From positions 152,562 through 216,561 of the forward strand of contig NZ_JAEHFJ010000007.1 in assembly GCF_016406085.1 (NCBI RefSeq): 64,000 nt of DNA, read 5' to 3'. Positions 9,508 to 16,959 of the stretch are shown here, one piece after another. Position numbers and translations under genes: made by a program. This stretch comes from Aureibaculum flavum. GTDB taxonomy: Bacteria; Bacteroidota; Bacteroidia; Flavobacteriales; Flavobacteriaceae. How positions within the stretch are numbered: the first letter of the stretch is position 1; every line of letters begins with the position of its first letter. The notes beneath the pieces are model-generated. The model had not been told where the DNA came from. It saw only the letters and a list, made by a program, of their open reading frames with translations, and made no database searches.

Positions 9508-9960
9508 TTACATTTTAATTTTGGTAATTTTAGGGTGATATTTTCCTACTAAATCTAATGCTGCTGAACCGTACCAAGGATGCAATTCCATTACTAAACT
9601 ACCAGCTTTTATAGCTGGGTCAGTTTCAGTTAATTTTTTGGCTTCTTTTACTGTTTCAACATTAAAAATATAAATACCTCTTAATTCTCCATCGTCTAAA
9701 AATGGTCCAGCAATTGCCAATTTACCTTCCCTTGAAAGTCTTTTTATATTTGACATATGTGCCATTTGTAAATCAGCAGCTTTAATTGAGTCTTTGATTC
9801 TGTTGGGACCTTTTTTTAAAAAGGCAATAACATAACGTTTCATACCATAGTCATCTGCACCTAATTCTTTGGCAAGTTTTTTATCAAAAGAAGAGATATC
9901 CTCTTGAGCATAGAATGAAGTTGCTATTAAAATTGTGAAAATTAGAAGTAAAGTTTTCAT
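9508..9960 (-). CDS. Exported YciI-domain protein
   Basis: A 150-residue protein with a clear signal peptide (hydrophobic core LLLIFTILIATS, predicted cleavage after FYAQ). The rest is a YCII-related domain: a VIAFLKKGPNR strand, the helix with the conserved His (MAHMSNIKRL), the GKLAIAGPFLDDGELRGIYIF core and a terminal ELHPWYG. YciI proteins are ferredoxin-like, dimeric and usually cytoplasmic; some dechlorinating members are catalytic, most are unknown. Here the domain is apparently exported to the periplasm. It is the downstream member of a 14-base-spaced pair with the small beta-rich protein at 9975-10313. Confidence 0.82.
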   Translation of the reverse strand: MKTLLLIFTILIATSFYAQEDISSFDKKLAKELGADDYGMKRYVIAFLKKGPNRIKDSIKAADLQMAHMSNIKRLSREGKLAIAGPFLDDGELRGIYIFNVETVKEAKKLTETDPAIKAGSLVMELHPWYGSAALDLVGKYHPKITKIKM

Positions 9961-9974
9961 ACGTTTTTTTAAGT

Positions 9975-10313
9975 TTATATTTCTTCCAATACAGATTTTC
10001 CTATTGATTTATCTCCAGAAGTCCATTGCCAAGTTTCATGTAATCTAAGCTTTCCAGTAGACATAATTTCAGGAGTCGATTTACAATTACCAGTCATTAT
10101 TTCACCATTTTTATTAACTTGATGATAGGTCATTTCAATGTTTCCTTCACTATCAACCAAGCCAATTAAATGACCCGTAATTATTTGTCCACCTGAATAA
10201 TTGGAGGTAAGTATATTGCCTTTTTGTTTATATTCAAAAACGGTTTCGGTTGTAGTTTCTCCATTTTCACTATTTGATATAGGGCGAAATTTTTTGTTAT
10301 TATAATTCATCAT
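9975..10313 (-). CDS. Small conserved beta-rich protein of unknown function
   Basis: A 112-residue protein with no signal peptide or membrane segment. It has repeating short amphipathic strands (VFEYKQKGNIL, NYSGGQIITGHLIGLVD, GNIEMTYHQVN, GKLRLHETWQW), suggestive of a small lipocalin- or streptavidin-like barrel. Relatives in Bacteroidota databases are, as I recall, often labelled N-acetylglutamate synthase, but I see no acetyltransferase or kinase fold here and would not use that name. Two adjacent ATG codons (10313 and 10310) are possible starts. It precedes the YciI-like gene by 14 bases, so the pair is probably cotranscribed. Confidence 0.65.
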   Translation of the reverse strand: MMNYNNKKFRPISNSENGETTTETVFEYKQKGNILTSNYSGGQIITGHLIGLVDSEGNIEMTYHQVNKNGEIMTGNCKSTPEIMSTGKLRLHETWQWTSGDKSIGKSVLEEI

Positions 10314-10389
10314 TTGGATGATTTTACCTCGTTATAATTTTTTTTAAGAGCTAATTATATTGGCCTTTTAAAGACTCTTCTTTATTAAA

Positions 10390-10773
10390 TTATAAAACAT
10401 ACTTGTTAAAGATATCCTCTAACTCTTCTTCTGGATTATAACAGAGTCCTGAGTGTGTTTTAGAGCTTTGTATAATGGTACTTCTACAAGCGGCTAACCA
10501 CCTAAACCTATCAGATAATTCCAGTTTACCTATAGGGCCACCGGTAGATGCTCCATCACAAATTAATTTCCAAGCATTTAAATATTCATTCAATACTTCT
10601 AGCTCTGTTTCAGGAGAAAATACCTTTAATAATTCGTGATTAACGTTGTATTTTATACCTAGAAATTTTTTCCGTTTAGAAAACAGAATTACACCAACAT
10701 TAAAAAATTCTTCGCGTTCTACTCTAGGAACAACTCTGATTATGGCATATTCAAATGTAACTCTATCTTGCAT
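10390..10773 (-). CDS. DUF3037 family protein
   Basis: A 127-residue protein matching the DUF3037 family: opening FEYAIIRVVPRVEREEFFNVGVILF, where RVEREEFxNVGVIL is the family hallmark, and a later SDRFRWLAACRSTIIQ-like block. No catalytic motif is known for this family. It is translated from an ATG lying inside the 3' end of the HipA-like kinase gene (11-base overlap), implying translational coupling. Proteins of this family are commonly encoded next to HipA-like kinases, so it is likely a partner, substrate or regulator of that kinase; this is inference. No DNA-binding helix-turn-helix is visible, so it is not a HipB equivalent. Confidence 0.85.
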   Translation of the reverse strand: MQDRVTFEYAIIRVVPRVEREEFFNVGVILFSKRKKFLGIKYNVNHELLKVFSPETELEVLNEYLNAWKLICDGASTGGPIGKLELSDRFRWLAACRSTIIQSSKTHSGLCYNPEEELEDIFNKYVL

Positions 10774-11542
10774 CCGTTGCTTCTTTAACTAAAATATCAA
10801 TCATAGATAATTTAGTAGTTATAAACTGAATATATGCTACTCTCATTTCATCAGGATTTAAAGTGTCAGATTCACTGAGCAACCAGTCTTCTGGAATATT
10901 TGAAACTATTTCAATAATTTTATTTTTATGAAGTAACTTTTGTATTTCTATTGAAGCTTCCTTTAAACAAGTAGCTCGTTGTAAAAGTACATGGTCTTTA
11001 ATATATGGAAAAGTCCTTTTAAGATGGCTTTCCCAATTTTCCCAGTTATGATGAAAATAGAAACTAGCTCCGTTATCTATAACCCACAGTTCATTATTCC
11101 AATTCAGTAAATTGGTGTTTTTGGCTGTTCGATCAATATTACTAATTAGGCTATCTAAAATAACCACTTTGGAAGCCGTCAATGCATCAACTTTTGAAAC
11201 TAAAGGGTCGAAAGTAATGGAACCAGATAAATAATGCAATCCTAAGTTTAAACCAATACTAAATTTAAGTAAGTCTTGTATTTCTTCATCGGGTTCTGTC
11301 TTGCTAAAAGAATCATCCAAATTCATAAAAACCAATTCAGGAACTTTTAATCCAATGGCTCGAGCTAGTTCTCCACCAATAAATTCAGCAATAAGAGCCT
11401 TTTTTCCCTGTCCTGCTCCTCTAAATTTAAGCACATATAGAAAACCATCATCAGCTTTTACAATCGCGGGTAGCGAACCACCTTCTCTTAATGGATGTAC
11501 ATATTGAACAACATCTACTGTTCTAATATCAATTTTATTCAT
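10763..11542 (-). CDS. HipA-like kinase (HipA_2 type)
   Basis: A 259-residue cytoplasmic protein with the kinase core of the HipA superfamily. Visible elements: a beta-strand lysine in YVLKFRG (K39), Glu in the following helix (AEFIGGELAR), the catalytic loop SNIDRTAKNTNLL (D137, N142) and the metal-binding segment WVIDNGASF (D156), equivalent to the DFG motif. It is much shorter than canonical HipA (about 440 residues) because the N-terminal HipA domain is missing. Canonical HipA phosphorylates glutamyl-tRNA synthetase; the target of this short branch is unknown to me. The downstream DUF3037 gene overlaps by 11 bases. No HipB-like antitoxin gene is nearby, so calling it a toxin would be speculative. 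Confidence 0.85.
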   Translation of the reverse strand: MNKIDIRTVDVVQYVHPLREGGSLPAIVKADDGFLYVLKFRGAGQGKKALIAEFIGGELARAIGLKVPELVFMNLDDSFSKTEPDEEIQDLLKFSIGLNLGLHYLSGSITFDPLVSKVDALTASKVVILDSLISNIDRTAKNTNLLNWNNELWVIDNGASFYFHHNWENWESHLKRTFPYIKDHVLLQRATCLKEASIEIQKLLHKNKIIEIVSNIPEDWLLSESDTLNPDEMRVAYIQFITTKLSMIDILVKEATDAR

Positions 11543-11557
11543 GAATACTAAAATAGT

Positions 11558-11591
11558 AAAAATATTAGGTTGAGAGCCTAAAGATATTTTT
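11558..11591 (-). terminator. Probable terminator of the YeiH-like exporter gene
   Basis: On the minus strand arms AAAAATATCTTTAGG and CCTAATATTTTT form a stem with a small bulge and a 7-base loop, ending in a T-run. It lies 76 bases after the exporter stop and 16 bases before the HipA-like kinase ATG, so it probably separates the two units. Confidence 0.5.
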
Positions 11592-11666
11592 ATTATTAAA
11601 ATATATTTGTTTATAATAATGATTTAGCGGTTGACTAATTTTAAAAATACAATCACGATAAAGCGG

Positions 11667-12587
11667 TTAATTTAATATATACATAAGTGAAAAAAATGAA
11701 ATGAAAATCCATAAGGTAAACGCTAAAAGTATAGGTTTTATACCTGAAGATTTTAGATCTTTAATTGAAATTGTTGAGCCTACAATAAAGAGCGTAACTA
11801 TTAATAAGCGTTTTGCCATTAAAACAATTTTATGAGTAGCTGGTTCAGGGATAATATGATAACTATTTATGATTATTGCTAAGACAAATAGAATTATAAA
11901 ATAAGGAATCTTTATGCGTTCTCCTTTTGTTTTAAATAGAAACATTGAAAACATTGACAAAGGGATAATCCATAAGGTTCTTGATAGTTTTACAGTGGTT
12001 GCAATTTTTAAGGCTTCATCTCCATAACCTATTGCGGCTCCTACAACCGAACTGGTATCATGTATTGCTACAGCACACCATAAACCAAATTGTTGTTGTG
12101 TTAAGTTGAGTAAGTGGCCAATGGCAGGGAAAACAAACAGAGCAATAGAATTGAATAGAAATACAATTCCTAAAGCGATACTTATAATATTACTTTTAGC
12201 TTTAATTACCGGTGAAATTGCTGCTATAGCACTACCACCACAAATGGCAGTGCCAGAGGTTATAAGATGTCCTAATTTTAAATCTATCTTCAAAAGCCGT
12301 GTAAATAATAATCCTAATGATACCGTTAGTAGTATTGAAAAAATGGTTAAGCCAAACCCATCTTTACTTGCTGTTAGGGTCTCTTTTAAGAACATACCAA
12401 ACCCTAATCCAATAACCGAAATTTTTAGAAAATAATGAATAGCTTTGTGACTATATGATTTAAAAGGATTATTAAAAATAAGTACAAATACGAAACCTAA
12501 CAGTAATGCTGATGGACTGTTTATTTTGCCTAATAGGGCAATAACAATAATAAGTAGATAGACTGTTTTTGAAAAAATACCTTTCAT
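11667..12587 (-). CDS. YeiH family putative sulfate/anion exporter (UPF0324)
   Basis: A 306-residue integral membrane protein with about nine to ten hydrophobic helices. Family landmarks are the LGLLFTRLLKIDLKLGHLI region, the GTAICGGSAIAA loop and the AVAIHDTSSVVGAA block, all characteristic of the YeiH / Cons_hypoth698 family (PF03601). Members are proposed sulfate or organosulfonate-derived anion exporters, but transport substrate evidence is thin. It follows a LysR gene in the same orientation after a 76-base gap that contains a promoter and a LysR-type dyad. In E. coli the LysR regulator YeiE sits next to yeiH, so the partnership is conserved although the orientation differs. Confidence 0.85.
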   Translation of the reverse strand: MKGIFSKTVYLLIIVIALLGKINSPSALLLGFVFVLIFNNPFKSYSHKAIHYFLKISVIGLGFGMFLKETLTASKDGFGLTIFSILLTVSLGLLFTRLLKIDLKLGHLITSGTAICGGSAIAAISPVIKAKSNIISIALGIVFLFNSIALFVFPAIGHLLNLTQQQFGLWCAVAIHDTSSVVGAAIGYGDEALKIATTVKLSRTLWIIPLSMFSMFLFKTKGERIKIPYFIILFVLAIIINSYHIIPEPATHKIVLMAKRLLIVTLFIVGSTISIKDLKSSGIKPILLAFTLWIFISFFSLMYILN

Positions 12588-12608
12588 ATCAATTCGCTAT
12601 ATTTGATA

Positions 12609-12642
12609 CAAAAGTAATTTTATCAAATAACTTCTAAGCAAA
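12609..12642 (-). promoter_or_regulatory. Promoter of the YeiH-like exporter gene
   Basis: On the minus strand TTTG (complement of 12639-12642) is followed after 22 bases by TACTTTTG (complement of 12609-12616), matching the Bacteroidota -33/-7 pair. The exporter ATG begins about 21 bases after the -7 box. Confidence 0.65.
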
Positions 12643-12649
12643 GTAATAT

Positions 12650-12664
12650 GTTATCTGAGATAAC
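12650..12664. promoter_or_regulatory. LysR-type operator dyad upstream of the exporter promoter
   Basis: GTTATCT-G-AGATAAC is a perfect 7-bp inverted repeat with a 1-base centre and contains the T-N11-A pattern of LysR-type binding sites. Its centre lies about 55 bases upstream of the predicted start site of the exporter transcript, the classic position for a LysR recognition site, and it touches the stop codon of the LysR gene itself. Confidence 0.6.
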
Positions 12665-13548
12665 TAATGGTTATAACTCATTCGTATAAATTTTTCAAAA
12701 TTTTCGATTTTACTTGACTGATAACCAGTTCTTTTTACAAAATAAAACCACCGTTCTATACCTTGGCTATTAATATCTATTATTTTTAATTTGTTATTAA
12801 TCAGGTCATTATTAATAGCATGTATAGAAAGAAGTGCATAATCATCAGAATGGTATAAATAATTTTTAATGGCTTCTGTACTGTTTAAAGAGACCACACT
12901 ATTCAGTTTTTTTATGTTATTATCTTTTAAAAACTGATCAATAATGTCCTTAGTACCAGAGCCTTTTTCGCGTTCTATAATAGGTAGATTTTGTAATGTT
13001 TTAATATCTATACTACCTTTTTTAAAAGAATTATTTTTGTAATTAGTAACAAGTACGATTTCATCTTTAATAAATTTTTCAAAATGTAACTTTGTATTGG
13101 TTACGCTTCCTTCTGTGATGCCAAAATCTATATAATCATTTAATATTAACTCTTCAATGTTGGTAGAATTATCACTAATAATTTCAAATTTTGTTTGCGG
13201 AAATTGGGTTCTGAATTTGGCTATTACTTTCGGAATAATATAATTGGATAACGTGGTACTTACACCGAAACTTATAAACTCAGGAAAAAGTTCTTTTTTA
13301 TGAAGAAATTGTTCCTCCATTTCAGAATATATAGCAAGTATTTTATGAGTATATACAAGAAATGACTTTCCTTCTGCGGTTAGCTCAATTGAGTTTCTCT
13401 TTCTTATAAATAATGTAGTTTTATATTCTTCTTCTAAATTTTTTATGGCCTTTGAAACTGCAGGTTGAGAAACAAATAATTGTTCTGCAGCTTTTGTAAA
13501 ACTTAAGTGCTTAGCAACAATTTTGAATATATGTAACTTGGTTTTCAT
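12664..13548 (-). CDS. LysR family transcriptional regulator
   Basis: A 294-residue regulator. The N-terminal winged helix-turn-helix is clear (FKIVAKHLSFTKAAEQLFVSQPAVSKAIKNLE, split here by its hallmark SQPAVS), followed by the linker helix and a periplasmic-binding-protein-like effector domain (about 90-294) with GVSTTLSNYIIPKVIAKF and a GSGTKDIIDQF loop that normally contacts a small anion or acid ligand. The nearest relatives by arrangement are CysB/CbbR/YeiE-like regulators paired with YeiH exporters. It is encoded immediately upstream of the exporter gene in the same direction, and the operator dyad lies at its stop codon. Confidence 0.93.
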   Translation of the reverse strand: MKTKLHIFKIVAKHLSFTKAAEQLFVSQPAVSKAIKNLEEEYKTTLFIRKRNSIELTAEGKSFLVYTHKILAIYSEMEEQFLHKKELFPEFISFGVSTTLSNYIIPKVIAKFRTQFPQTKFEIISDNSTNIEELILNDYIDFGITEGSVTNTKLHFEKFIKDEIVLVTNYKNNSFKKGSIDIKTLQNLPIIEREKGSGTKDIIDQFLKDNNIKKLNSVVSLNSTEAIKNYLYHSDDYALLSIHAINNDLINNKLKIIDINSQGIERWFYFVKRTGYQSSKIENFEKFIRMSYNH

Positions 13549-13603
13549 TGACTTTTATAAAAAAAATATCGGATTTATTTTCGGTTTTGTTATAAGCCGT
13601 TTT

Positions 13604-14302
13604 TTATTCTAATTGTTTAATGAGATTGATATTATAGAGTTCAATTTTTGTCAAAAAACTACTTACGTTTTTATGCTCTGCTCTATACCATTTTTGATTT
13701 CTGAAATATTTATCCATTTTTCCATCTTTAATAAAAATGTATCCATACCGTGCATATATTTCATTTTTCATTATTTTTAATTCCTCAGCACTCATTTTTT
13801 TTAGCTCATCCTTGCGTAATTTTTTAAAAGACGCTCTTCCATACTTTCCATAATAGATGTTTTCAAATTGAAGTTTTGTCTTTGTTCCTATTTCAAATTC
13901 GCTATCTTCAATCCAACTGGTCCAAGGATTATTAATTTTTAATCCATTTAAAAATTCTCCATTTTCAGTTTTATACCTGATGAATTGTCCAGTATGCTGG
14001 TCGCTTACAAACGTTCCTCCTTTATCAATTTTAATATTAGTTATGTTTAAATAGTTACTTTTCCTAAGGCCTGTTTTCTCTTCCCAGTATCCGCTTTGAA
14101 CTTGACCAATTATACCGTCTTCAGTAAAAAACAAATGAAAATCAGATTCACTTTCACTTTCCCCGAAATGATAAGATCCGGCGTATTCAATTTCAAATTT
14201 AGGTATCCAATTTGTTAATTCAGAAGCTTTTATTTCTTGTCCTCCCCAATATTGAGCAGCGGTGAAATTTGATATAAATAATAAGATTAGTAATATTCTC
14301 AT
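13604..14302 (-). CDS. Exported YARHG-domain protein
   Basis: A 232-residue protein with a signal peptide (LLILLFISNFTAAQ). The first two thirds are beta-rich and not recognised. The C-terminal 70 residues are a YARHG domain: KNEIYARYGYIF, then KYFRNQKWYRA, the family pattern R/K-N-E-I-Y-A-R-x-G followed by F...W-Y. YARHG is an extracellular domain of unknown function, often at the C-terminus of secreted or wall-associated proteins. The gene stands alone, 55 bases after the LysR start region, with the intron-like relic on its other side. Its start is fixed by the signal peptide. Confidence 0.8.
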   Translation of the reverse strand: MRILLILLFISNFTAAQYWGGQEIKASELTNWIPKFEIEYAGSYHFGESESESDFHLFFTEDGIIGQVQSGYWEEKTGLRKSNYLNITNIKIDKGGTFVSDQHTGQFIRYKTENGEFLNGLKINNPWTSWIEDSEFEIGTKTKLQFENIYYGKYGRASFKKLRKDELKKMSAEELKIMKNEIYARYGYIFIKDGKMDKYFRNQKWYRAEHKNVSSFLTKIELYNINLIKQLE

Positions 14303-14460
14303 GTTTTTTTTTAATGGCTTACGTTGTTGTATATGGTTTGTTGCGATTTCGTGCGTGTAAATTTCGCTATTAGGTGGTCGAATCCATAGAAAATCTGTAG
14401 ACTTTTCATAAAATACTAAATAGTTTTAATTGGTAAAAAGAGTGATTAGAAAGATGGTTT
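14303..14460. other. Noncoding stretch before the intron relic; possible half of a flavobacterial intergenic repeat
   Basis: No gene is supported here. The segment with ACGTTGTTGTATATGG followed by TTGCGATTTCGTGCG (about 14331-14360) resembles one arm of imperfect inverted repeats I have seen between genes in Flavobacteriaceae. The complementary arm is not present before the fucosidase gene, so it would be a truncated copy. This is recollection rather than a proven match. Confidence 0.3.
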
Positions 14461-14537
14461 CCGAACCGCCCTATACGAGACCTTATGTACAGAGGTGTAA
14501 GGGGGTGCTCCCTCAATTGTAAGGTGTTTAGCTACTA
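14461..14537 (+). mobile_element. Decayed 3' tail (domain V/VI-like) of a group II intron
   Basis: CCGAACCGCC, then CTATACGAGACC and TGTACAGAGGTGTAAG, resemble the domain V region that follows the reverse-transcriptase gene in Bacteroidota group II introns, where an intact copy has CCGCCGTA pairing with TACGGTGG. Here the lower stem has about three mismatches in eight pairs, so it would not fold well. A following GGGGG-TGCT-CCCTC hairpin and the closing CTACTAT fit domain VI. No reverse-transcriptase gene or 5' half is present, so this is a remnant. The identification rests on remembered consensus sequence. Confidence 0.45.
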
Positions 14538-14548
14538 TTCATAAACGC

Positions 14549-16123
14549 TTATGGTGTGTTCTTAGAAACTTTTATCGCCCAAGCATGCTCACTAGGTGGG
14601 TTTTCTTGAATCGATTTAGGGATCTTTACAATAAATCCTTTATCTCTTTTTTCCCATTTCAATTTTTTATTCACTCCCAGTAAAGTAATTTTAACACCAT
14701 CATTTGGTTGAAAACTTGAAATGTAAATTTCTGATGGAGGAGTTGTTTCCTCATCATCTGTTGAGTAAATCACATAAATAGCATCTTTCTTTTGTGTAAA
14801 ATATACCTGTTTTTCTTGATAAGGCTTCATTACACGCGTGTTATAAATAGCTTCACCGTTAATTTTTAGCCATTTTCCCATAGCATAAAGACGTTCAAGA
14901 TCAATTTCAGAAAAAGTTCCATCAGACTTTGGTCCAACATTAAACTCTATATTTCCATTATGACTGACGCAATCTATTATGGTATTAATAACCTTCTTAG
15001 GTGATAGTATATTATCAGGATGCTCATTTTTATTATAGCCATAGCTATTTCCAAAACCTCGCCACATCGCCCATGTTTTTGTGCTATCTATATTAGCATA
15101 ATATTCTACATGACTAAAATCACCATATACTCCTCTGGTATCGGAAAATCCTTCCTTTTTTTGACCAAAACGATCGTTAATAACAACTTCTTGACCACGA
15201 GCTACTGCTTGATTATAATAGTAAGCAAGAATCTGGCGAGATCTCCAGTGAGGGTATGGATAATCCCATTCCCCATCGAAACAAATGTAGTCTGGGTGAT
15301 ACTTATCAATTAACTCTTTAATTTGAGGAATCATAAAATCATCTACATACTCGTTAAGAATACCGTCTTTATCTTCGTCTTTAAGTACCTTTAACCCTTT
15401 ATAATTGTTTAAATCGTTATTTTCTTTATAAATTGGATTGTTCCATTCATAAAAGGAATAGTAAAATCCTATTTTAATATCATTTTTTCTTGCGGCCTCC
15501 ACCATTTCTCCATACAAATCGCGTTTAGGCCCCATCTTTTTTGAGTTTCGGTCAGTGTATTTACTGTCAAAAATGCAAAATCCATCATGATGTTTTGAAG
15601 TAATAAAAAAGTACTTAACTCCAGCTTTTTTCATGATTTTCATCCACTCGTCTGCATCAAAATTTTTAGCATCAAAACCTTCGATTTCACCAGTTATTAA
15701 ATTTTTAGTACCATCAATAAAATCATCATAACTGGCATCACCATAGATTTTTTTATGATGTTTTTTTACAGCTTCATTTTGTTTAAGCCACTCCCAATAC
15801 CATTCTGAATAGGCCACTCCATAAGGTGTGTCTTTTTTTGGTGTCCATCCTGGTACGGCATAAGGTCCCCAATGTGCACTAAGACCTACTTTTCTATCAA
15901 GAAACCAATCAGGCATTGGATGCTCCACAAGAGACTTCCATTGAGGTACATAAGGACCTGCTTCAATTACCTCGGCTAACATTGGATGAAGTTCTCCATG
16001 TGGTGGATCTTCAGTTGGTACTTGTGCATAAATATATGTACAGCATAGAGAAATGATAATTAATACTGTAATTTTTTGCTTAATAATTTTATTTGTACTT
16101 TTCATTAATTTGAGTGTTCTCAT
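14549..16123 (-). CDS. Secreted alpha-L-fucosidase, GH29
   Basis: A 524-residue protein with a signal peptide ending at IYAQ (the ATG at 16105 would give a shorter n-region and is equally possible). GH29 landmarks are WFLDRKVGLSAHWGPYAVPGW (residues 73-93, quoted in part as LSAHWGPYAV), SKHHDGF (177-182), and YICFDGEW with the predicted nucleophile Asp283. The C-terminal 100 residues form a beta-sandwich. It should cleave alpha-linked L-fucose from oligosaccharides, in the periplasm or outside. A short acidic insert KDEDKDGILNEY (about 248-259), just before the nucleophile strand, looks like a calcium-binding loop. No SusC/D or other fucose genes adjoin, and the gene is divergent from the thiol-disulfide protein. 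Confidence 0.92.
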   Translation of the reverse strand: MRTLKLMKSTNKIIKQKITVLIIISLCCTYIYAQVPTEDPPHGELHPMLAEVIEAGPYVPQWKSLVEHPMPDWFLDRKVGLSAHWGPYAVPGWTPKKDTPYGVAYSEWYWEWLKQNEAVKKHHKKIYGDASYDDFIDGTKNLITGEIEGFDAKNFDADEWMKIMKKAGVKYFFITSKHHDGFCIFDSKYTDRNSKKMGPKRDLYGEMVEAARKNDIKIGFYYSFYEWNNPIYKENNDLNNYKGLKVLKDEDKDGILNEYVDDFMIPQIKELIDKYHPDYICFDGEWDYPYPHWRSRQILAYYYNQAVARGQEVVINDRFGQKKEGFSDTRGVYGDFSHVEYYANIDSTKTWAMWRGFGNSYGYNKNEHPDNILSPKKVINTIIDCVSHNGNIEFNVGPKSDGTFSEIDLERLYAMGKWLKINGEAIYNTRVMKPYQEKQVYFTQKKDAIYVIYSTDDEETTPPSEIYISSFQPNDGVKITLLGVNKKLKWEKRDKGFIVKIPKSIQENPPSEHAWAIKVSKNTP

Positions 16124-16159
16124 ATTTTATAATTCATTCTAATCATATGCCATTCAATA

Positions 16160-16216
16160 ATTGTGTAAACGCAATACATTGTGTTTGTACGACAATATAC
16201 ATGCAATATACACAAT
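16160..16216. repeat. Cluster of short direct and inverted repeats in a divergent promoter region
   Basis: ATTGTGT occurs at 16160-16166 and 16178-16184, and inverted as ACACAAT at 16210-16216. CAATATACA occurs at 16193-16201 and again at 16204-16212, exactly 11 bases apart, with a related CAATACA at 16172-16178. The helical phasing and location between two divergent genes suggest a regulator-binding site, but no known operator is recognised. Confidence 0.5.
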
Positions 16217-16278
16217 TTTATTTTTTTTGTAAGGCTGGTTTCTTTTTTCGACTACCTAAAAAAATAAACATAAAATAC

Positions 16279-16857
16279 ATGAGAAATTTAACACTAGTTA
16301 TTGCATTATTTATTTCAACAATTTCATTTTCGCAAATTGATGCTGAACATTTAGAAATAGGAGATGCTGCTCCGGTAATTACCGGAACCGATCAATTTGA
16401 TAATAAAATAAGCTCTTCAAAAATATTAGAGGACAATAAAATTATTCTTATTTTTTATAGAGGTAATTGGTGTCCTCATTGTAGAAAGCATTTAAAAACA
16501 TTACAAGAAAACTTAACGGCTTTAAATGAAAAAGGATATGCTGTGGTAGTAGTTACACCTGAAAAGGTAGAAAAAACTAAGGAAACTGCAGAACAGTTTG
16601 GAAGTACTTTTTCTATTTTACATGATGTTGATAATACAATAATGAACAATTATAAAGTTGCTTTTGAGGTAAACGAAAAAAGTGTACTTAAAAGTTTTAG
16701 TGCAACTCAGAAAAAATTAGCAGAATATAACGAAGAAAATAATAATGTATTACCTGTACCAGCTACATATATTATAAATAAAAAAGGTGAAATTGAGTTT
16801 GTACATTACGACCCAAATTACTCTAACCGTTTTGATGTTACTGAGTTATTGAAATAG
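16279..16857 (+). CDS. Exported peroxiredoxin/thioredoxin-like (AhpC/TSA) protein
   Basis: A 192-residue protein from ATG 16279, chosen because it begins a good signal peptide (LVIALFISTISFSQ); the frame is open upstream but that extension is hydrophobic nonsense within the promoter region. The thioredoxin-like fold carries a WCPHC motif (C65, C68) after the IILIFYRGN strand and a cis-proline-like VPATYIINKKGEIEF segment. The domain is of the Redoxin/AhpC-TSA type. A CPHC dithiol suggests thiol-disulfide exchange or peroxide reduction in the periplasm, for example keeping exported or cytochrome cysteines reduced. Substrate and redox partner are unknown. Confidence 0.85.
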   Translation: MRNLTLVIALFISTISFSQIDAEHLEIGDAAPVITGTDQFDNKISSSKILEDNKIILIFYRGNWCPHCRKHLKTLQENLTALNEKGYAVVVVTPEKVEKTKETAEQFGSTFSILHDVDNTIMNNYKVAFEVNEKSVLKSFSATQKKLAEYNEENNNVLPVPATYIINKKGEIEFVHYDPNYSNRFDVTELLK

Positions 16858-16882
16858 TAGGAAAACGATAATATATGATATT

Positions 16883-16928
16883 AAAATTCCAAATGGTTAG
16901 CTTAAAAGTAACTATTTGGAATTTTTAT
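16883..16928. terminator. Bidirectional terminator between the thiol-disulfide protein and rlmD
   Basis: Arms AAAATTCCAAAT (16883-16894) and ATTTGGAATTTT (16914-16925) are perfect over 12 bp and extend inward by about four more pairs. Flanking A and T runs allow termination in both directions of the convergent genes. Confidence 0.85.
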
Positions 16929-16959
16929 TTTAGCACTGAAAAAAGAAGTGACGTTTTGT

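Noticed and set aside
10390..11542. Canonical HipBA toxin-antitoxin operon
   Set aside because: The kinase is short, and the neighbour is DUF3037 without a helix-turn-helix, so it is not HipB.
12106..12435. Plus-strand open frame of 109 codons inside the YeiH-like gene
   Set aside because: It is antisense to a clear membrane-protein gene and shows no recognisable domain or signal.
16114..16278. N-terminal extension of the thiol-disulfide protein
   Set aside because: It covers the divergent promoter region with repeats and gives a Cys/Phe-rich stretch unlike a protein; ATG 16279 starts a normal signal peptide.
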